A stretch of 64,000 bases of DNA, taken from NCBI RefSeq assembly GCF_001922305.1, contig NZ_CP018839.1, positions 3,596,001 through 3,660,000 on the forward strand, in the 5' to 3' direction. This document shows, one piece after another, positions 48,111-56,832 of this stretch. Within the stretch, counting starts at the first letter, position 1, and each line of letters starts with the position of its first letter. The translations under genes and the position numbers were made by a program. This DNA is from Thauera chlorobenzoica. GTDB taxonomy: Bacteria; Pseudomonadota; Gammaproteobacteria; Burkholderiales; Rhodocyclaceae. The notes under the pieces were generated by a model, which did no database searches, was not told the origin of the DNA, and saw only the letters and a list, made by a program, of their open reading frames with translations.

Positions 48111-49442
48111 TCAGTCCAGGCGTTCGGCGTAAAGGTCATGGACGTCACAGTCGGTGATCCGCACCCGGACGAAATCGCCCGGCGCCAAGCCTTCGCCATC
48201 CGGGATGATCACCAGCCCATCGACTTCCGGCGCATCCCCCGGCGAACGTGCGAGCGCCCCCTCTTCGTCGACTTCATCCACGAGCACGGTCATCTCGCGG
48301 TCGATCTTCGCCTCGAGGCGCTGGGTGGAAATATCCTCCTGGAAATCCATCAGCCGCGCCCGCCGCTCCTCGCGGATATCGTCGGGGACGGCGCCGGGCA
48401 GATCGTTCGCTGTCGCCCCTTCCACCGGCGAATAGGCAAACGCGCCGACGCGATCGAGCTGGGCCTGCTCCAGGAAGTTCAGCAGCATTTCGAAGTCTTC
48501 CTCGGTCTCCCCCGGGAAGCCGGTGATGAAGGTCGAGCGGATGGTCAGATCGGGGCAGATGCTGCGCCACTTGCGCACACGCTCGAGCACGTTCTCGGCA
48601 TTCGCCGGCCGCTTCATCGCCTTCAGGATGCGCGGACTGGCATGCTGGAAAGGCACGTCCAGGTACGGCAGGATGCGCCCCTCGGCCATCAGCGGAATCA
48701 GCTCATCTACGCTCGGATAGGGGTACACGTAGTGCATGCGAATCCAGATCCCGAGCTCGCCCAGGGCCCTGGCCAGGTCCACCAGGCGGGTCTTCACCGG
48801 CCGTCCGCCCCAGAAACCGGTGCGATACTTGATATCGACGCCGTAAGCGGACGTGTCCTGCGAAATCACCAGGATCTCCTTCACCCCAGCATCGGCCAGA
48901 GCCTCGGCCTCGCGCATCACCTCGTGGATCGGCCGGCTGAGCAGATCGCCCCGCATCGACGGAATGATGCAGAAGGAGCAGCGGTGATTGCAGCCTTCGG
49001 AAATCTTCAGGTACGCGTAATGCTGCGGCGTCAGGCGGATGCCTTGCGGCGGCACCAGATCGGTGAACGGATCGTGGGGCTTAGGAAGAAACTTGTGCAC
49101 GGCATGCATCACCTCCTCGGTGGCATGCGGGCCGGTCACGGCCAGCACCTGTGGATGGGAGGCGAGGACGACATCGTCCTTGGCACCAAGGCAGCCGGTG
49201 ACGATCACCTTGCCGTTCTCGGCCAGCGCCTCGCCGATCGCATCGAGCGACTCCTCGACCGCCGCATCGATGAAGCCGCAGGTATTCACCACCACCAGGT
49301 CGGCGTCGTCGTAGCTGCCGGAAATCGAGTAGCCTTCGGCGCGCAGCCGGGTCAGGAGGTGCTCGGAGTCCACGGTTGCCTTTGGGCAGCCGAGCGACAC
49401 CATGCCGACGCGCGGCAGTTCCGGAGTCTTCAAAGTGGTCAT
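48111..49442 (-). CDS. rimO: Ribosomal protein S12 methylthiotransferase RimO
   Basis: 443-residue radical-SAM enzyme that methylthiolates Asp88 of ribosomal protein S12. N-terminal UPF0004 domain with [14 protein letters not shown] and VVNTCGFID, the radical-SAM cluster [11 protein letters not shown] near residue 157, and a C-terminal TRAM domain. Those N-terminal cysteines hold the second iron-sulfur cluster. ATG at 49442 was chosen because it gives the standard N-terminus; the ribosome-binding site is weak. It lies 65 bp after phaR. Confidence 0.96.
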   Translation of the reverse strand: MTTLKTPELPRVGMVSLGCPKATVDSEHLLTRLRAEGYSISGSYDDADLVVVNTCGFIDAAVEESLDAIGEALAENGKVIVTGCLGAKDDVVLASHPQVLAVTGPHATEEVMHAVHKFLPKPHDPFTDLVPPQGIRLTPQHYAYLKISEGCNHRCSFCIIPSMRGDLLSRPIHEVMREAEALADAGVKEILVISQDTSAYGVDIKYRTGFWGGRPVKTRLVDLARALGELGIWIRMHYVYPYPSVDELIPLMAEGRILPYLDVPFQHASPRILKAMKRPANAENVLERVRKWRSICPDLTIRSTFITGFPGETEEDFEMLLNFLEQAQLDRVGAFAYSPVEGATANDLPGAVPDDIREERRARLMDFQEDISTQRLEAKIDREMTVLVDEVDEEGALARSPGDAPEVDGLVIIPDGEGLAPGDFVRVRITDCDVHDLYAERLD

Positions 49443-49506
49443 GCTGGCGCAGGCCTTGTCAGCGGCCGCGGCGGCGTACGCCCGGGGCGGTACGCCGGCG
49501 CGGGTT

Positions 49507-50097
49507 TTACTTGTCGGAGTCGCTCTTCCCGGCGGCGGGTGCGGCACGCTCTTCGCCGGGCTTGACGTACTGGGGAAACTGGAAGCCGGTGAACATGTTG
49601 CGGGTCTGGCTTTCGAGTTGCTGCTGCATCTGCTCGAACATTTTCCTGGACTGGTCCACGTAGGCCCCCATCATGCTCTGCAGCGCCGGCCCCTGGAAAT
49701 TCAGGAACTGGGCCCAGAGATCCTGGCCGACCGGGCTGTTCTCGCCGTAGATCGCACGAGCCTGATCCTGGAGCTTGCCCTGCATTTCGGTAAATGCCTT
49801 GATGTTGCTTTCCAGATACTTGCCCATCATCCCCTGCATGGCATTGCCATAAAAGCGGATCATGTGCGCGAGCAGGTCGCTGGTAAACATCGGCGCCCCT
49901 CCCGCCTCTTCCTCGAGGATGATCTGCAGCAGGATACTGCGCGTCAGATCCTCCCCCGTCTTCGCATCGACGACCTGGAATTCCTCATTGCCCAGCACCA
50001 GTTCCTTGACGTCGGCCAAAGTGATGTAGGAACTGGTGCGGGTGTCGTACAGACGGCGGTTGGGATACTTCTTGATCAGGCGCTGCTGCTCGGGCAT
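49507..50097 (-). CDS. phaR: Polyhydroxyalkanoate synthesis repressor PhaR
   Basis: 196-residue DNA- and granule-binding repressor. The N-terminal PHB/PHA accumulation regulator domain is clear ([26 protein letters not shown]), followed by a PHB_acc repeat region rich in Met and Gln ([14 protein letters not shown] and [19 protein letters not shown]). It typically represses phasin genes and itself until PHA granules take it up. ATG at 50097 has GGAG just upstream and a TATAAT about 45 bp away. Confidence 0.94.
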   Translation of the reverse strand: MPEQQRLIKKYPNRRLYDTRTSSYITLADVKELVLGNEEFQVVDAKTGEDLTRSILLQIILEEEAGGAPMFTSDLLAHMIRFYGNAMQGMMGKYLESNIKAFTEMQGKLQDQARAIYGENSPVGQDLWAQFLNFQGPALQSMMGAYVDQSRKMFEQMQQQLESQTRNMFTGFQFPQYVKPGEERAAPAAGKSDSDK

Positions 50098-50140
50098 TTC
50101 TCCATCTCCTCGGTGCGGGCCGTTCCGCGCTAGCTGGTGG

Positions 50141-50146
50141 ATTATA
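50141..50146 (-). promoter_or_regulatory. Candidate -10 element of phaR
   Basis: Perfect TATAAT on the minus strand, about 44 bp before the phaR ATG and just after the phaB terminator. No good -35 is seen at 16-18 bp. Confidence 0.48.
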
Positions 50147-50156
50147 TCGCGGTGCG

Positions 50157-50188
50157 AAAACGAAACCCCGTCACTGGACGGGGTTTCG
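50157..50188 (-). terminator. Intrinsic terminator after the first phaB
   Basis: 12-bp perfect stem CGAAACCCCGTC/GACGGGGTTTCG (50177-50188, 50161-50172) with a 4-nt loop, then TTTT on the minus strand, 28 bp after the phaB stop. Confidence 0.85.
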
Positions 50189-50215
50189 TGATCACGCGCC
50201 TGACACAGTGCACCA

Positions 50216-50956
50216 TCAGCACATGTGCAGGCCGCCGTTGATGTTGATGGTAGCACCGGTGATGTAGGCCGCCTTGTCCGAGGCGAGATAGGCGCACAGG
50301 TCGCCGATCTCGTCCGGGCGCCCCAGACGTCCCATCGGGATGGTGTCGATGATGCCCTGGCGGATGTCGTCGCGGATCGCCATTACCATCTCGGTGCCGA
50401 CATAGCCCGGCGCGACGGCATTGACCGTGACCCCTTTCGTCGCAAGTTCGGCCGCGAGTGCCTTGGTGAAGCCGAGTACGCCGGCCTTGGCCGCGGAGTA
50501 GTTGGTCTGGCCGGCCTGTCCCTTGACCCCGTTCACCGACGAAATGCTGATGATCCGCCCCCAGCCGCGCTCGGCCATCTTCGCCGAAACGTGATGGGTC
50601 ACGTTGAACAGGCTGTTCAGGTTGGTGTTGATCACCGCATCCCACTGCGCCTTCTGCATCTTGGGGAAGAACTTGTCGCGGGTGATGCCGGCGTTATTCA
50701 CCAGCACATCGACCGGGCCGACTTCAGCTTCGATCCTGGCGACCATCGTCGCACAGGAGTCGTAGTCGGAAACATCCCCTTCGGCGGCAATGAAATTGAA
50801 CCCCAGGTCGCGCTGGGCTGCCAGCCACCCCTCTTTCTGATCGAAACCGGGCAGGCAGTTCGCCACCACCTTCATGCCGTCCTTGGCAAGGGACTGGCAG
50901 ATCGCGGTGCCGAGGCCGCCCATTGCGCCCGTTACGAGGGCGATTTTCTGGGACAT
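50216..50956 (-). CDS. phaB: Acetoacetyl-CoA reductase, paralogue 1
   Basis: 246-residue short-chain dehydrogenase reducing acetoacetyl-CoA to (R)-3-hydroxybutyryl-CoA with NADPH for PHA synthesis. Motifs: VTGAMGGLGTAI (Rossmann), NNAGITRD, SSVNGVKGQAGQTNYSAAKAG (Ser-Tyr-Lys catalytic), and PGYVGTEMV. ATG at 50956 follows AAGGA. It has its own -10 candidate and terminator, so it may be controlled separately from the second phaB at 51240. Which paralogue is the main one cannot be told. Confidence 0.93.
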   Translation of the reverse strand: MSQKIALVTGAMGGLGTAICQSLAKDGMKVVANCLPGFDQKEGWLAAQRDLGFNFIAAEGDVSDYDSCATMVARIEAEVGPVDVLVNNAGITRDKFFPKMQKAQWDAVINTNLNSLFNVTHHVSAKMAERGWGRIISISSVNGVKGQAGQTNYSAAKAGVLGFTKALAAELATKGVTVNAVAPGYVGTEMVMAIRDDIRQGIIDTIPMGRLGRPDEIGDLCAYLASDKAAYITGATININGGLHMC

Positions 50957-51063
50957 GTTGTGATCCTTCGGAAGCAATTTTCAACGCCGGGCGCGCCCCG
51001 CGAGCACATCGGGGAACGGGTCCGGCCCTTCATGCGGCAGCGCATCAGCTGCTTGGAAGAGGC

Positions 51064-51069
51064 ATTATA
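51064..51069 (-). promoter_or_regulatory. Candidate -10 element of the first phaB
   Basis: Perfect TATAAT on the minus strand in an AT-rich patch right after the upstream terminator; TTGCAG lies 20 bp upstream, a poor spacing. It predicts a leader of about 100 nt. Confidence 0.5.
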
Positions 51070-51118
51070 AACACACTCTACAAAGCGTGCTGCAATGCAA
51101 TAAAAAACAGGCGCCGAC

Positions 51119-51147
51119 AAAAAAAGCGTGCCCGCAAAGGACACGCT
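51119..51147 (-). terminator. Intrinsic terminator after the second phaB
   Basis: 9-bp stem AGCGTGTCC/GGGCACGCT with one G-U pair, 5-nt loop, then seven T residues on the minus strand. Confidence 0.87.
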
Positions 51148-51239
51148 CTACCTGCTGCCGCTTTGTCCCGACCCTTGCCGGACGGGCTTGCCCCGTCCGG
51201 CCGGAACGTCACGCCGCGAAATCGCCGCGGTGAACGAAC

Positions 51240-51980
51240 TCAGAACATGTGCTGCCCGCCGTTGATCGAGATATTGGCCCCGGTCACGAACGCCGCCTCC
51301 TCCGACGACAGGTAAGCCACCAGACCCGCAATCTCCTCCGGCTTGCCCAGGCGGGCGAGCGGGATCTGCGGCAGGATTTTCGAATCCAGGATTTCCTGCG
51401 GAATCGCCATCACCATCTTGGTGCCGATGTAGCCCGGCGAAATCGTATTCACCGTGACGCCGTTGCGCGCCACTTCCAGTGCCAGCGCCTTGGTGAAACC
51501 ATGCATCCCGGCCTTCGCCGCAGAGTAGTTGGTCTGGCCGAACGCCCCTTTCTGCCCGTTCACCGACGACACGTTGATGACTCGCCCCCAGCGCCGCTCG
51601 ACCATCCCGTCCATGACCTGCTTGGTCATGTTGAACACGCTGTCGAGGTTGGTGCCGATGACCGCATCCCAGTCGGCCTTGGTCATCTTCTTGAAGGTCA
51701 TGTCGCGGGTGATCCCGGCGTTGTTCACCAGCACATCCACCGGCCCCACTTCGCGCGCGACGGTTTCGACGCAGGCCTTGCTCGAATCGAAATCCGACAC
51801 GTCGCAGGGATAAGCCTTGAAGCCGTAGCCCATGTTGTTCATGGCCAGCAGCCACTCCGCGGCCTTGGTGTTGCCCGGCGAATGCGTCGTCACCACTTTG
51901 TAGCCCAGCGCCGCAAGCTTGATGCAGATTGCTTCGCCCAGCCCCCCCATACCACCCGTTACCAACGCAACTCTGGACAT
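51240..51980 (-). CDS. phaB: Acetoacetyl-CoA reductase, paralogue 2
   Basis: 246-residue short-chain dehydrogenase closely similar to the product of 50216. The Rossmann motif VTGGMGGLGEAI, NNAGITRD, SSVNGQKGAFGQTNYSAAKAG and PGYIGTKMV are all present. The two proteins share length and motif layout but differ at many positions, so the duplication is not recent. It follows phaC by 111 bp and is preceded by a good ribosome-binding site (GGAGAG). No phaA thiolase lies in this cluster. Confidence 0.93.
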   Translation of the reverse strand: MSRVALVTGGMGGLGEAICIKLAALGYKVVTTHSPGNTKAAEWLLAMNNMGYGFKAYPCDVSDFDSSKACVETVAREVGPVDVLVNNAGITRDMTFKKMTKADWDAVIGTNLDSVFNMTKQVMDGMVERRWGRVINVSSVNGQKGAFGQTNYSAAKAGMHGFTKALALEVARNGVTVNTISPGYIGTKMVMAIPQEILDSKILPQIPLARLGKPEEIAGLVAYLSSEEAAFVTGANISINGGQHMF

Positions 51981-52091
51981 CGTTCTCTCCTCTCCCTAAA
52001 CGGGGTTCGCTCTGTCAGGCAGGTTTATTTACAGTGCGGCGACAGCTCCCGCCTCCGACGCTGCCGCCGGCCGATCCCGCATCTTCCCGCC

Positions 52092-53837
52092 TCAGGCGCG
52101 CTCCTTGACGTAGCGCCCGGGGGCCGGTTCGATGGGTTCGTACTTCGTGCTGCCCAAGCGGCCGCGCGCGGCGATCTTCCTGCCGCTGCGGGCCTGCAGC
52201 CATTCGATCCAGTGCAGCCACCAGCTCCCTTTGTGCTCGACCGCCGCCCCCAACCACTCGTCCGGGTCGGCCGCATCGACGTCCGCGGTCCAGAAACTGC
52301 GGCGATTCTTCGACGCCGGATTGATCGCGCCGGCGATGTGGCCGCTGGCACCGAGCACGAACGTGGTTTCGCCGCCGAGCAAGCCGCGCCCCAGATAAGC
52401 CCCCTTCCACGGCACGATGTGATCCTCCCGTGCCGCCATCAGGTAAGTGGGCATGTCGAGCTTGCCGAGATCCACCTTCTGTCCCAGCATTTTCAGCTTG
52501 CCCGGCACCCGCAGGTTATTTTCCAGATACATGTTACGCAAATACCAGACGAGGAAGGGGCCGGGCAGATTGGTCGGATCGGAGTTCCAGTACAGCAGAT
52601 CGAACGCCGGCGGAGTGCCGCCCTTCAGGTAGTTGCCCACCACGTACTGCCAGACCAGGTCGTTGGCGCGCAGGAAGGAAAACACGTTCGCCAGTTCCTG
52701 CCCCTTGAGCACGCCGCCCTTGCCGATCGCCGCCTCACGCGCCGCCAGGCTGGCCTCGTCCACCAGGCAGCCCAGTTCGCCGGCTTCGGAGAAATCGAGC
52801 AGGGTCGTCATCAGGGTCAGGCTGGAAACCGGCTCCTCGCCGCGCGCACGCGCCACCCCCAGCGCCGAAGCGAGCAGCGTGCCGCCGACGCAAAAACCCA
52901 GCGCGTGAGGCTTTTCCACCCGCGTCACCGCGCGCACCACCTCCAGCGCCGCGAGCGGCCCCTTGTCCAGGTAGTCGTCCCAGGTATGGTGGCCGCCGCT
53001 GTCCGGGCGGGGGTTTTTCCATGACACCAGAAACACGGTGAAACCCTGCTCGACGATGAAGCGCACCAGCGAATTCTCCGCCTGCAGATCCATGACGTAG
53101 AACTTGTTGATGCAGGGCGGCACGATCAGCAGCGGCTTTTGTGCCACCTTGTCGGTGAGCGGCGCGTACTGGATGAGCTGGATCAGCTCGTTCTCGAAGA
53201 CCACCGCGCCCGGCGTCAGCGCCAGGTTGCGCCCGACTTCGAAGGCCGCATCGTCGGTCATCGAGATCCGCCCTTTTTCAAGGTCGGCGAGCAGGTTGTG
53301 AATACCGCGGGCAATGCTCTCGCCTTTCGTTTCGAGCGCGGTCTTGATGAACTCGGGGTTGGTCGCGGCGAAATTGCTCGGCGCCAGGGCGTCGGTGTAC
53401 TGCCGGGTCAGGAAGCGGAGGCGGGAACGGGCACGGCTGTCGGCGATCGGCATCGCCTCGGCCATCTCGCGCAGCAGGCCAGCATTGAGCAGGTAAGCCT
53501 GTCGCAGGTAGTCGAAGAGCGGACTGGCAGACCACTCCGGTGCGGCAAAGCGCCTGTCGCCGGGCTCCGGGCTTACGACCGCTTCGGCGGCCGCGCCGGA
53601 TTCATGCGCCAGCATCGAGGACCACAGCGCGGCGTGCTTTTCCGCATATGTCTTGTGGATCGTCGCCAGCGCCTCGGTTTCCGGCATCGGCAGGCGAGGC
53701 GCCGCAGCGCCGGAAGAATCGAGCAGCGCAGCGTGCTGGCGCGCCAAGGTGTCGAAAAAGCCCTGTGCCATCGCCTGGCCGGCAACGAACATCGCCTGCA
53801 TGCCCGGCGGCATCTGCCCGCCCGCTGAATCCGCCAT
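52092..53837 (-). CDS. phaC: Class I polyhydroxyalkanoate synthase
   Basis: 581-residue polymerase joining (R)-3-hydroxyacyl-CoA units to PHA. The alpha/beta-hydrolase core holds the lipase-like box with the catalytic cysteine (GFCVGGT), with later Asp and His regions (REDHIVPWKGAY, GASGHIAGAINP). The N-terminal PhaC_N domain is present. Length fits class I enzymes, which act without PhaE. ATG at 53837 is 6 bases after GAGGAG; another ATG two codons earlier abuts that site. It leads the phaC-phaB-phaB-phaR run. Confidence 0.95.
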   Translation of the reverse strand: MADSAGGQMPPGMQAMFVAGQAMAQGFFDTLARQHAALLDSSGAAAPRLPMPETEALATIHKTYAEKHAALWSSMLAHESGAAAEAVVSPEPGDRRFAAPEWSASPLFDYLRQAYLLNAGLLREMAEAMPIADSRARSRLRFLTRQYTDALAPSNFAATNPEFIKTALETKGESIARGIHNLLADLEKGRISMTDDAAFEVGRNLALTPGAVVFENELIQLIQYAPLTDKVAQKPLLIVPPCINKFYVMDLQAENSLVRFIVEQGFTVFLVSWKNPRPDSGGHHTWDDYLDKGPLAALEVVRAVTRVEKPHALGFCVGGTLLASALGVARARGEEPVSSLTLMTTLLDFSEAGELGCLVDEASLAAREAAIGKGGVLKGQELANVFSFLRANDLVWQYVVGNYLKGGTPPAFDLLYWNSDPTNLPGPFLVWYLRNMYLENNLRVPGKLKMLGQKVDLGKLDMPTYLMAAREDHIVPWKGAYLGRGLLGGETTFVLGASGHIAGAINPASKNRRSFWTADVDAADPDEWLGAAVEHKGSWWLHWIEWLQARSGRKIAARGRLGSTKYEPIEPAPGRYVKERA

Positions 53838-53923
53838 CTGCATCTCCTCGTCCCGGCCGCGGCAACTCGCCGCCACGGCGATTGTTTGCGATTTCCCAGC
53901 GCCCGAGGCTTTAAAATCGGCGC

Positions 53924-54139
53924 ATGTACCTGATCCCGATCGCCTGGCTCTACGTCGTCGTTCTCGTCGCCGCAGCCGAAGACAGCGTGCTTGCCGGCAC
54001 ACTCACCTTCGTCTTCTGGGGCCTGGCTCCGCTGGCGCTGTTCATGTGGTTGCTGGGCACTCCCGCACGCCGGCGCCGACAGCGTACGCAAGAAGCATCC
54101 GACCACAACGATAGAGCCGAAACCGGCTCCGATCAATAG
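53924..54139 (+). CDS. Small hypothetical membrane protein
   Basis: 71-residue protein with two hydrophobic segments (about residues 2-18 and 24-45), then a short arginine-rich, polar tail. No family recognised. It is divergent from phaC with 86 bp between. The TTAAAAT at 53911-53917 is so close to the ATG that any transcript from it would begin at or near the start codon; no ribosome-binding site precedes the ATG. This might mean leaderless translation or a wrong promoter guess. Confidence 0.6.
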   Translation: MYLIPIAWLYVVVLVAAAEDSVLAGTLTFVFWGLAPLALFMWLLGTPARRRRQRTQEASDHNDRAETGSDQ

Positions 54140-54209
54140 CCCGGAACACGCCCCGAAGTCTCTTTTTCATCGATGCGAAGTGAATCCGATGGAGCCGCGG
54201 CCGGGCCTT

Positions 54210-54977
54210 TCATCGCGGCTGCAGCCAGATCAGCGAAGCAAAGCGCCCGGTCACGCCATCGCGTCGGTACGAATAAAACCGCTCCGGCGTCGACACGGTG
54301 CACACCCCTCCGCCGGCAACCCGCACGACTCCCGCCCGGTACAGCCGGCGCCGGGCGAGCCGCTCCAGGTCGGCCATCCATTTCCCCGCCTCCCTCCCCG
54401 GTGTGAACGCGGCCGCCGCCACCGGATCGTCGGCGACGAAAGCCGCGCGCACCTCGTCTCCCACTTCGAAGGCCTGCGCCCCGATCGCCGGCCCCAGCCA
54501 GGCCCGCAGCCGCGCCGGCGCCACCGCCATGCGCGCCACCGTCGCCTCCAGCACGCCGGCGGCCAGCCCGCGCCAACCCGCATGCGCGGCCCCGACCACG
54601 CTGCCCGCATCGTCGCACAGCAGCACCGGCAGGCAGTCCGCGGTCAGCACCGCGCAGGCACGCTCCCTGCCACGTGCCACGGCCGCATCGGCCCGCCGCA
54701 GGCCTTGCGCGGCGTCGGCGTCGGCCACCGCCGTTCCATGGACCTGGGCCAACCACAAAGGCGTGACGGAAAGGGTCCGGCATAGCCACGCCCGGTTCGA
54801 GGCGACCGCTTCCGGGTCGTCCCCGACATGGTCACCGAGGTTGAAACCAGCGAACGCACCACGACTGCAGCCGCCTGCACGCGTAGTCAGCACCGCCTCC
54901 ACTCCGGCCGGCAAATCCCAGTCGGGCCGCAGCAGGCCAGGCACGCCCTCCCGCCAAGGCGTCATCGCCCGGCTCAC
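54210..54977 (-). CDS. pgeF: Peptidoglycan editing factor PgeF (YfiH/LACC1 family)
   Basis: 255-residue cytosolic protein. In E. coli PgeF removes wrongly incorporated L-Ser from UDP-MurNAc-L-Ser, protecting cell-wall precursor composition. Zinc-binding and active-site motifs are clear: QVHGT near residue 79, TADCLPVLL near 112 and AHAGWRGLAAG near 131. GTG at 54977 overlaps the rluD stop (GTGA); ATG at 54965 four codons later is also possible. Cotranscribed with rluD, a common pair. Confidence 0.92.
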   Translation of the reverse strand: MSRAMTPWREGVPGLLRPDWDLPAGVEAVLTTRAGGCSRGAFAGFNLGDHVGDDPEAVASNRAWLCRTLSVTPLWLAQVHGTAVADADAAQGLRRADAAVARGRERACAVLTADCLPVLLCDDAGSVVGAAHAGWRGLAAGVLEATVARMAVAPARLRAWLGPAIGAQAFEVGDEVRAAFVADDPVAAAAFTPGREAGKWMADLERLARRRLYRAGVVRVAGGGVCTVSTPERFYSYRRDGVTGRFASLIWLQPR

Positions 54978-55933
54978 GGTCCGCGCCCGCGCAGATCATC
55001 GAGCAAGGCGGCGAAATCGGCCGCCATCGGCACCTGCCACAGCATGTCCTGGCCACCGTACGGATGGCGCAGGCCGAGCTGGAAGGCATGCAGCGCCTGG
55101 CGCGCAAAGGCACCGAGCGGTGCATCGCCGCTGCGCGCACGGCCATAGACCGGATCGCCCACCAGCGCATGGCCGAGGTGCGCCATATGCACCCGGATCT
55201 GGTGCGTGCGGCCGGTTTCGAGCCGGCACTCGAGCAGGGTGCAGCGCGCGAAGCGCTCGACCACGGTATAGCGGGTCAGCGCCGCACGACCGTTACCGAC
55301 CACGGCCATCCGGGTGCGCTGGCTGGGATGGCGGCCGACCGGTGCATCGACCACTCCGCCACCCTCCAGGCTGCCATGCACCAGCGCCCAGTAATGCCGC
55401 TTCACCGTGCGCGCCTGGAGCTGGCGCACGAGTTCGGTCTGCGCGGCGAGCGTCTTCGCCACCACGAGCAGACCGCTGGTGTCCTTGTCCAGGCGGTGAA
55501 CGATCCCGGCGCGCGGTACGCCGGCCAGCACCGGCGCATGGTGCAGCAAGGCGTTGAGCAGGGTTCCGCTCCAGTTGCCGCTGCCCGGGTGCACCACCAG
55601 CCCCGCCGGCTTGTCGATGACGATCAGGTGCTCGTCCTCGAACACGACCTGCAGCGGAATGTCCTCGGGCAGCTCGGCCGCCACCTCGGGCGGCGGCGGC
55701 GGATCGAGCTCGACGCATTCACCGCCCCACACCTTGCTATGGGCGCCGGGCGAGTTCCCGTCGATGCGGATGAAGCCTTCCTTCAACCAGGACTGCAGGC
55801 GGCTGCGCGAATGCTGCGGAAACAGGCGCGCCAGCGCCTGGTCCAGCCGCAGTCCGCCCAGTTCGACAGGAATCGTCAGCGCTTCGAGCGAGTCGCCGTC
55901 GTCGGCTGGGATATAATCGGCGCGTTCATTCAC
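54974..55933 (-). CDS. rluD: 23S rRNA pseudouridine synthase RluD
   Basis: 319-residue synthase making pseudouridines 1911, 1915 and 1917 in helix 69 of 23S rRNA. An N-terminal S4-like domain (LRLDQALARLFPQHSRSRLQSWLKEG) precedes the catalytic domain with IVHRLDKDTSGLLV containing the catalytic Asp; RTHQIRVHMAHLGH follows. The frame extends upstream through bamD in antisense; GTG at 55933 gives the usual N-terminus and leaves 13 bp to bamD. The start is therefore tentative. Confidence 0.92.
   Translation of the reverse strand: MNERADYIPADDGDSLEALTIPVELGGLRLDQALARLFPQHSRSRLQSWLKEGFIRIDGNSPGAHSKVWGGECVELDPPPPPEVAAELPEDIPLQVVFEDEHLIVIDKPAGLVVHPGSGNWSGTLLNALLHHAPVLAGVPRAGIVHRLDKDTSGLLVVAKTLAAQTELVRQLQARTVKRHYWALVHGSLEGGGVVDAPVGRHPSQRTRMAVVGNGRAALTRYTVVERFARCTLLECRLETGRTHQIRVHMAHLGHALVGDPVYGRARSGDAPLGAFARQALHAFQLGLRHPYGGQDMLWQVPMAADFAALLDDLRGRGP
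55912..55917 (+). promoter_or_regulatory. Candidate -10 element of bamD
   Basis: Perfect TATAAT on the plus strand, about 30 bp before the bamD ATG, inside the 5' end of the rluD coding sequence. No good -35 is evident. Confidence 0.5.
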
Positions 55934-55946
55934 GCGAGTGTCTTCG

Positions 55947-56756
55947 ATGGCCAGGTTCACCCTCGGAAGTTTAACGGGAAAAGTCGCGCTCATTGGCGCA
56001 TTGCTGCTCGGCGGCTGCGGCATGCTGCCGGAACAGATCGACGAGACCGCGGGCTGGAATGCCCAGACGCTGTACTCCGAGGCCAAGACCTCGATGGGCG
56101 AGGGCGCCTACGACCGCGCCATCACCCTGTTCGAAAAGCTCGAGGCGCGCTACCCCTATGGCCGCTTCGCCCAGCAGGCCCAGCTCGAAGTCGCCTACGC
56201 CTACTACAAGCAGGGCGAACAGGCGCTCGCGCTCGCTGCGGCCGACCGTTTCATCAAGCTTCACCCCAACCATCCCCACGTGGACTACGCGTACTACCTG
56301 AAGGGGCTGGTGAATTTCAACGAAGACCTCGGCCTGCTTGCCAACCTGTCGCGCCAGGACCTTTCCGAACGCGACCCCAAGGGCGCGCACGAAGCCTTCG
56401 AGAGCTTTCGCGAGCTGACCCGGCGCTTCCCGGAAAGCCGCTACGCCGAAGATTCGCACGCCCGGATCCAGTACCTGGTGAATTCGCTCGCCTCGCACGA
56501 AGTCCACGTGGCGCGCTACTACTACAACCGCGGCGCCTACGTGGCGGCAATCAACCGCGCCCAGACCGCGGTCACGAACTTCCCGCAGTCTCCCGCCATC
56601 GAGGAAGCGCTGTTCCTGCTGGTCAAGAGCTACGACGCACTCGGCATGAGCACGCTGCGCGACGACGCCGACCGCATCATGCACGCCAACTTCCCCGACA
56701 GCGCCTACTTCCGCGGCGGTCCGGTGAGCGACAAGCCGTGGTGGCAGCTCTGGTGA
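55947..56756 (+). CDS. bamD: Outer-membrane assembly lipoprotein BamD
   Basis: 269-residue lipoprotein of the BAM complex, which folds barrel proteins into the outer membrane. Signal peptide with lipobox LLGGC (Cys at about residue 25), then TPR-like helical repeats (YSEAKTSMGEGAYDRAITLFEKLEARYPYG, QLEVAYAYYKQGE, FIKLHPNHP). ATG at 55947 was preferred to GTG at 55938. In Neisseria it is called ComL. Divergent from rluD with almost no spacer. Confidence 0.95.
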   Translation: MARFTLGSLTGKVALIGALLLGGCGMLPEQIDETAGWNAQTLYSEAKTSMGEGAYDRAITLFEKLEARYPYGRFAQQAQLEVAYAYYKQGEQALALAAADRFIKLHPNHPHVDYAYYLKGLVNFNEDLGLLANLSRQDLSERDPKGAHEAFESFRELTRRFPESRYAEDSHARIQYLVNSLASHEVHVARYYYNRGAYVAAINRAQTAVTNFPQSPAIEEALFLLVKSYDALGMSTLRDDADRIMHANFPDSAYFRGGPVSDKPWWQLW

Positions 56757-56832
56757 CCGCACCCGGCACCGCTCCCCCCCCTTTCACCCCGATACCGGCG
56801 GCGGCGCCGCCCGACCCGCCTCCCCGGCCGAC

